This document shows, one piece after another, positions 59,253 through 64,000 of a DNA stretch of 64,000 bases. The position numbers were made by a program, and so were the translations under genes. The notes beneath the pieces were generated by a model. The model was not told the origin of the DNA and did not search any database. It saw nothing but the letters and a program-made list of their open reading frames with translations. The DNA is taken from the NCBI RefSeq assembly GCF_018991925.1, contig NW_024735312.1, forward strand, positions 242,001 through 306,000, read 5' to 3'. The DNA is from Homarus americanus. Its lineage: Eukaryota > Arthropoda > Malacostraca > Decapoda > Nephropidae. The first letter of the stretch is position 1, and every line of letters starts with the position of its first letter.

Positions 59253-61065
59253 TATAAGTGACCCCAAGTGTTGCACCATAATATAAGTGACCCCAAGTGT
59301 TGCACCATAATATAAGTGACCCCAAGTGTTGCACATAATATAAGTGACCCCAAGTGTTGCACCATAATATAAGTGACCCCAAGTGTTGCACCATAATATA
59401 AGTGACCCCAAGTGTTGCGCTATAATTACAAGTGTTGCACCTAAGTGATTCCAAGTGTTGCACCATAATATAAGTGAGCCCAAGTGTTGCACCATAATAT
59501 AAATGACCCCAAGTGTTGCACCTAAGTGATTCCAAATGTTACACCATAATATAAGTGACCCCAAGTGTTGCACCTAAGTGATTCCAAATGTTGCACCATA
59601 ATAATTGACCCCAAGTGTTGCACCATAATATAAGTGAGCCCAAGTGTTGCACCATAATATAAGTGACCCCAAGTGTTGCACCTAAGTGATTCCAAATGTT
59701 GCACCATAATATAAGTGACCAAGTGTTGCACTATAATTTGCCCCAGTGTTGCACCATAAATGATCCCAAGTGTTGCACCAGAAGTGACCAAAGTGTTGCG
59801 CACCAGTGACCCCAAGTGTTGAACCATAATATAAAGGTGAGTCAAGTGTTGCACCTTAATGTATGTGACCCAGAGTGTTGCACCATAATATAAAGTGACC
59901 CCAAGTGTTGCACCTTAATATAAGTGACCCCAAGTGTTGCAAAGTGACCCCAGAGTGTGAACCATAATATAAGTGGCCCCCAAGTGGTACCAAGAGTGAG
60001 CTCAAGTGTTGCACCTTAATATAGGTGACCTCAAGTGTTGCACTTTAATATAAAAGTGACCCCAAGTGTTGTGCCAAAAGTGACTGAAAGTGTTGCACCT
60101 TAATCCCCAAGTGTTGCACCTAAGTGATTCCAAATGTTGCACCATAATAATTGACCCCAATTGTTGCACCATAATGTAAGTGAGCCCAAGTGTTGCACCA
60201 TAATATAAGTGACCCCAAGTGTTGCACCTAAGTGATTCCAAATGTTGCACCATAATATAAGTGACCAAGTGTTGCACCATAATTTGCCCCAGTGTTGCAC
60301 CATAAATGATCCCAAGTGTTGCACCAGAAGTGACCCCAAGTGTTGAACCATAATATAAGTGAGTCCAAGTGTTGCACCTAATGTATGTGACCCCAAGTGT
60401 TGCAATTCATAATATAAGTGACCCTAAGTACAGACCTAATATAAGTGACCCCAAGTGTTGCACCACAAGGACCCCAAGTGTTGAACCATAATATAAGTGA
60501 GCCCTGTGTTGCACCAGAAGTGACTCCAAGTGTTGCACCTTAATATAAGTGACCTCAAGTGTTGCACTTTAATATAAGTGACCCCAAGTGTTGTACCAAA
60601 AGTGACCCCAAGTGTTGCACCTTAATATAAGTGACTCCAAGTGTTTCACCTTAATATAAGTGACTCCAAGTGTTGCACCTTAATATAAGTGACCCCAAGT
60701 GTTGCACCAGAAGTGACCCCAAGTGTTGAACCATAATATAAGTGACTCCAAGTGTTGCACCTCAAAAGTGACCCCTCTGGGCAAGCTGCACCTTAATATA
60801 AGTGACCCCAAGTGTTGCACCTTAATATAAGTGACCCCAAGTGTTGCACCAGAAGTGACCCCAAGTGTTGAACCATAATATAAGTGACTCCAAGTGTTGC
60901 ACCATAATATATGTGACTCCAAGTGTTGTACCAAAAGTGACCCTCCAAAGAGTTGCACCAAAGGTGACCCCCCCCCCAAGTGTTTCATCAAATGTGATCC
61001 CAACTGTTGCACCAAAAGTGACCCCAAGTGTTGCACCATAAGTGACCACAAGTGCTGCTTCTCAG
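59253..61065. repeat. 29-bp minisatellite, about 65 copies, with higher-order duplications
   Basis: The unit is ATATAAGTGACCCCAAGTGT plus TGCACCATA; period 29 is measured from 59281 to 59310. Short units lacking ATATAA are mixed in. The block 59562-59789 recurs at 60108-60335 with the same indels, and a smaller block at about 60676-60762 recurs near 60818-60904. Confidence 0.98.
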
Positions 61066-62317
61066 GTGTTGTATAATGAAGTAATATTTTTACAGGTTGG
61101 TGATGACGGGTTAGTGTTAACGTGTATGATAATGTGAGGTGCAGTAGCCTCTCACGGGTCGTCATTATAACACTAATACCCGGATCGCTGTTTCTCTCTA
61201 TTTTTCGCATCGCGGATCACCATTACACCAGGACAATTATCATTAAACTGTGCAACATCCTGTAGAAGAAAAAAGAATGATCCTGATCTATTAATGATAA
61301 TGGATTATGTTGTGTTGTATCCGGTTTCATGGTGGCTAAACAGAGACGTCAGGGTGCTTGGCTCTGGTTGAGGAGGCCGCTAAAACACTGTGAGATCCTG
61401 AGGCAGTGGTCACCAAGATGGAGGTTAGTCACGTACTGCTGGCTGCCGTCCCGATAATCAAGAGAATCGACTGTTGATTTTTCTAAATAACTGGGAAAGC
61501 CACTGATTCGTTTGCATCATTCTGAGTTCCGACATGTTCATCCAGCGTTGAAGTGGATTGTAGTGATATTTTACACGAGAAGTAAAGAGCGTACTCATAT
61601 TTAGGAGAGAATGTAAACTTGTGAATCTTGGTAAATCAAAGCCTCGTTGGTGAGTTTTTCTCCCCATAAGTGACATGTGAGACCACCACGTAATAAAGTC
61701 AGCTCAGTATAATTTCTGTGTTATTTTCACCGCCATCTGAAGTAACGTAACTCGGGCAGACCATTACGTACGTTCTGATATTCCAAGATGGAAGATTGTG
61801 ACGTACACTTACATGAAAATACGAGTCCAGAGCCAAGTTCTCATATAATCGTATGATTTTTTTTATTTTTAACGAGTTATGAGATAAAGCCTCAAATTTC
61901 GGCAGTCTCAGTGCAATTTGTCCGTCATTTTGTCTGCAATCTTTGTCTTATTGCTTTTGTGAGACAGTTAAAAACGCTCGCTCTTGCCCAGCTGAGTGGT
62001 ATAAAGAATTAACGTTGAAAGCTCAGAGAACCCCGGCCAACTTGTGCTGGTGATGATGATGATGGCGATTCTATAAAAGCATTCTTGCTAAAGTAATTCA
62101 CAGTGAATTTCTCACGTCCATGTCGTGGTGTGTGTGCTTAACAAGTCACTTTTCATGTAAATATCCACCTCCCCCGAGAACACTTACAGCGATGTAGTGC
62201 TTAACGTGTTTAAAAGGTGTTCTTGATATGAGGATTGTTATGGCCCTGGAAGGTGTGACGCTTAGAAGTGTGGCGTGGAAAACTGTGGGGCGGGAAGGTG
62301 TGGCACGGGGCGGTGTG
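61066..62317. other. Unique sequence, no supported gene
   Basis: Two related phrases, CCAAGATGGAGGTTAGTCAC (61413) and CCAAGATGGAAGATTGTGAC (61783), are 370 bases apart. Otherwise nothing recognised. Confidence 0.35.
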
Positions 62318-62425
62318 ACACGGGAAGATGTGTTGCATGAAATTGGGGCACGGGAAGATGTGTTGCATGAAATTGGGGCACGGGAAGATGTGTTGCATGA
62401 AATTGGGGCACGGGAAGATGTATTT
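62318..62425. repeat. 30-bp minisatellite, 3.6 copies
   Basis: CACGGGAAGATGTGTTGCAT plus GAAATTGGGG, identical in three copies. Looser GGCACGGGGCGGTGTGA copies precede it. Confidence 0.95.
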
Positions 62426-62817
62426 TGCCGTTGAGGACAAAATACATCTTTACGTAACCTCACCTCGCCTACCCAACAACATATTAGAAAAGGTTGAGTT
62501 ACACAGCAGGAAGACAGTAGCAGTCACGCCCAGGATGTTCAAGTCCGGCCTTCGCTGAGCTATACCTGGGGTCTTTCCAACCCTTCCCAGTGCAAACGTC
62601 AGGCGCTGCTCACGTAAGCATATGTCACTACGGAAAGGAGGGAGGGGGGAGGGGGAACTCTAGAACCTGCTGATTATTCATGCTAGCGCTGAGTCAGGCA
62701 CACACGCAAGTCTTCCTCGTATTAGTGTTTTTTTATATTAGGTAGGAGGAGAAGGCAGCGACAGTCCGGGAACTGTACAGGGAGCAGCACCCAGACATCC
62801 TGTTTTCTGCTTCCTCT
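62426..62817. other. Unique sequence with a G-run tract
   Basis: GGAGGGAGGGGGGAGGGGGA at about 62637 is a quadruplex candidate. No gene. Confidence 0.4.
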
Positions 62818-62892
62818 CTTACACCCACCACCCACTCCTTACCCACCACCCACTCTTCACCCACCACCCACTCTTCACCCACCACCCACACT
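62818..62892. repeat. About 19-bp C/A-rich array, four copies
   Basis: ACCCACCACCCACTCTTC repeats with small variation. Confidence 0.92.
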
Positions 62893-63058
62893 CTCGTAAG
62901 TCCCTCTGACCTCTTCACTACGAGGAGGCTTTTTTTTGTATTATTTATTTAGCCAACACCAGACGCTTTTATTCAGCATAGAGAAACCTCCGTACATAAG
63001 GGGTTAATAAACTACCGTATCTCCACTAAAGATATATGAGTGTATTCCCCTTGTACTC

Positions 63059-63083
63059 GTGTGTGTGTGTGTGTGTGTGTGTG
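63059..63083. repeat. (GT)n microsatellite
   Basis: Twelve GT units. Confidence 0.95.
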
Positions 63084-63115
63084 CGTACAGAACAGTCATT
63101 GTAGTTTTTAGCCAC

Positions 63116-63205
63116 TCAATCTCCACCTGAAGATTAACCCCTTGACGCTACCTATGGGGTTAGGTTAGGTTAACGTTAGAGTGGTTAATCTCCAGGTGAA
63201 GGTTA
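63116..63205. repeat. 90-bp hairpin with telomere-like core
   Basis: The arms CTCCACCTGAAGATTAACC and (inverted) GGTTAATCTCCAGGTGAAGG match at 19 of 23 positions. The loop holds GGGGTTAGGTTAGGTTAACG. Arm and core resemble the hairpin at 48178-48316. Confidence 0.65.
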
Positions 63206-63228
63206 GCCGAGAGGTGCAACCCTCGGTG

Positions 63229-63785
63229 ATCCATTAATGTTGGTGTAGCGGCAGTAACCCTTACCAGCCGTGTTGGTGTAGCGGCAGCAACCTACCGTAG
63301 CCGTGTTGCGTAGCGCAGTAACCTCACTGTAGCCGTGTTGCGTAGCGGCAGTAACCTCACTGCAGCCGTAAAAGCGGTGGAAGTAAGCAGTAACCTCACC
63401 GTAGCTGCGTGTTAGTGTAGCGGCAGTAACCTCACTGTAGCTGTGAAGCAGTAGCGGGCAGTAACTTCACTGTAGCCGTGTTGGTGTAGCGGCAGTAACC
63501 TCACCGTAGCCGTGTTGGTGTAGCGGCAGTAACATCACCGTAGCCGTGTTAGTGGCGGCAGAATCTTCACTGTAGCCGTGTTAGTGTAGCGGCAGTAACC
63601 TCACCGTAGCCGTGTTGGTAGCGCAGCAACATCACCGTAGCCGTGTTGGTGTAGCGGGCAGTAACCGCCACTGTAGCCGTGTTGCGTAGCGGCAGTAACC
63701 TCACTGTAGCCGTGTTGGTGTATAGCAGCACCTCACTGTAGCTGTGTTGGTGGGCGGCAGTAACCCCACTGTAGCCGTGTTGGTA
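63229..63785. repeat. 34-bp minisatellite, about 16 copies
   Basis: The unit contains GTGTAGCGGCAGTAACCTCA followed by CYGTAGCCGTGTTG. Many copies have one- to four-base losses (GTGTTGCGTAGC, AGCGCAGC). Confidence 0.97.
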
Positions 63786-64000
63786 AAGGACAGTGCGATA
63801 GTGGCGCTTCGACAGTGATACAGGTATGAAGAAGTTTATTAGTGAAGCGATACACGATAACGCTTTCCAATGGGGTGGGTGTCAGAGGTCAGGTAGCTTA
63901 ATTATACGCTAAGTTGAGGAGCAAGATGGTGGTGGCGGTGCGAGATGGTGGTGATTGGTTATTTAATCTGTACATACCTTGCCCAACACACACACACGCA
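63786..64000. other. Unique sequence to window end
   Basis: GCAAGATGGTGGTGGCGGTG at 63921 and the start of an (AC)n at the edge. No gene. Confidence 0.4.

Overview
The window looks like nuclear DNA of an arthropod, most likely a decapod crustacean. That is an inference from three things: very dense micro- and minisatellites, short CCTAA/TTAGG blocks (the arthropod telomere motif) scattered along the sequence, and tRNA-headed SINEs and small Tc1/mariner-like elements. I see no operon structure, no rRNA, no free-standing tRNA gene and no CRISPR array. By my boundaries about a quarter of the 64 kb is tandem repeat.

No complete protein-coding gene can be called with confidence. Nearly all long open frames lie inside tandem arrays whose unit lacks stop codons, so they are open by construction. 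What remains is a thin scatter of short exon-like segments on the + strand. The better ones are 341-542, 1712-1768 with 2105-2222, 15170-15212 with 15881-15933, 24312-24353, 46170-46227, 51922-51966 and 55341-55392. Several have good splice signals and compatible phase. They would fit a window lying mostly in introns or between genes, but each alone is within what chance could give.

Layout. 0-9 kb: 32-bp, 20-bp, 28-bp and 41-bp arrays, with exon candidates in between and a pair of CRE-type TGACGTCA sites near 6.95 kb. 10-13 kb: an (AT)n tract, a 209-bp inverted-repeat transposon, then 25-bp, 12-bp and 24-bp arrays. 13-26 kb: mostly unique sequence with microsatellites, a 226-bp inverted-repeat transposon at 18.9 kb and several exon candidates. 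26-29 kb: purine-rich 70-bp repeats, a 1.3-kb array and an interstitial telomere-like tract. 30-41 kb: tRNA-derived SINE relics at 30.7 and 40.5 kb, a 31-bp array, a retroelement 3' end next to (AAT)n, and a 1-kb 45-bp array. 42.4-44.7 kb: two abutting minisatellites forming a 2.2-kb compound block. 45-51 kb: a transposon-rich stretch with a 704-bp element, a decayed Tc1/mariner-type transposase broken by a hairpin element, and a 163-bp inverted-repeat element. 51-57 kb: the most gene-like stretch, with exon candidates and CpG-containing unique sequence. 57-64 kb: a decayed LINE 3' end, a 1.8-kb 29-bp array with internal higher-order duplication, a hairpin with a telomere-like core, and a 34-bp array.

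The recognisable functional logic is that of mobile elements and tandem-repeat turnover rather than a pathway. The most interesting signals are the repeat architecture (higher-order duplications, alternating dimers, compound arrays), two hairpin elements sharing a GGTTAGGTTAGG core, transposon nesting, and enrichment of CCATCTTG and TGACGTCA motifs.
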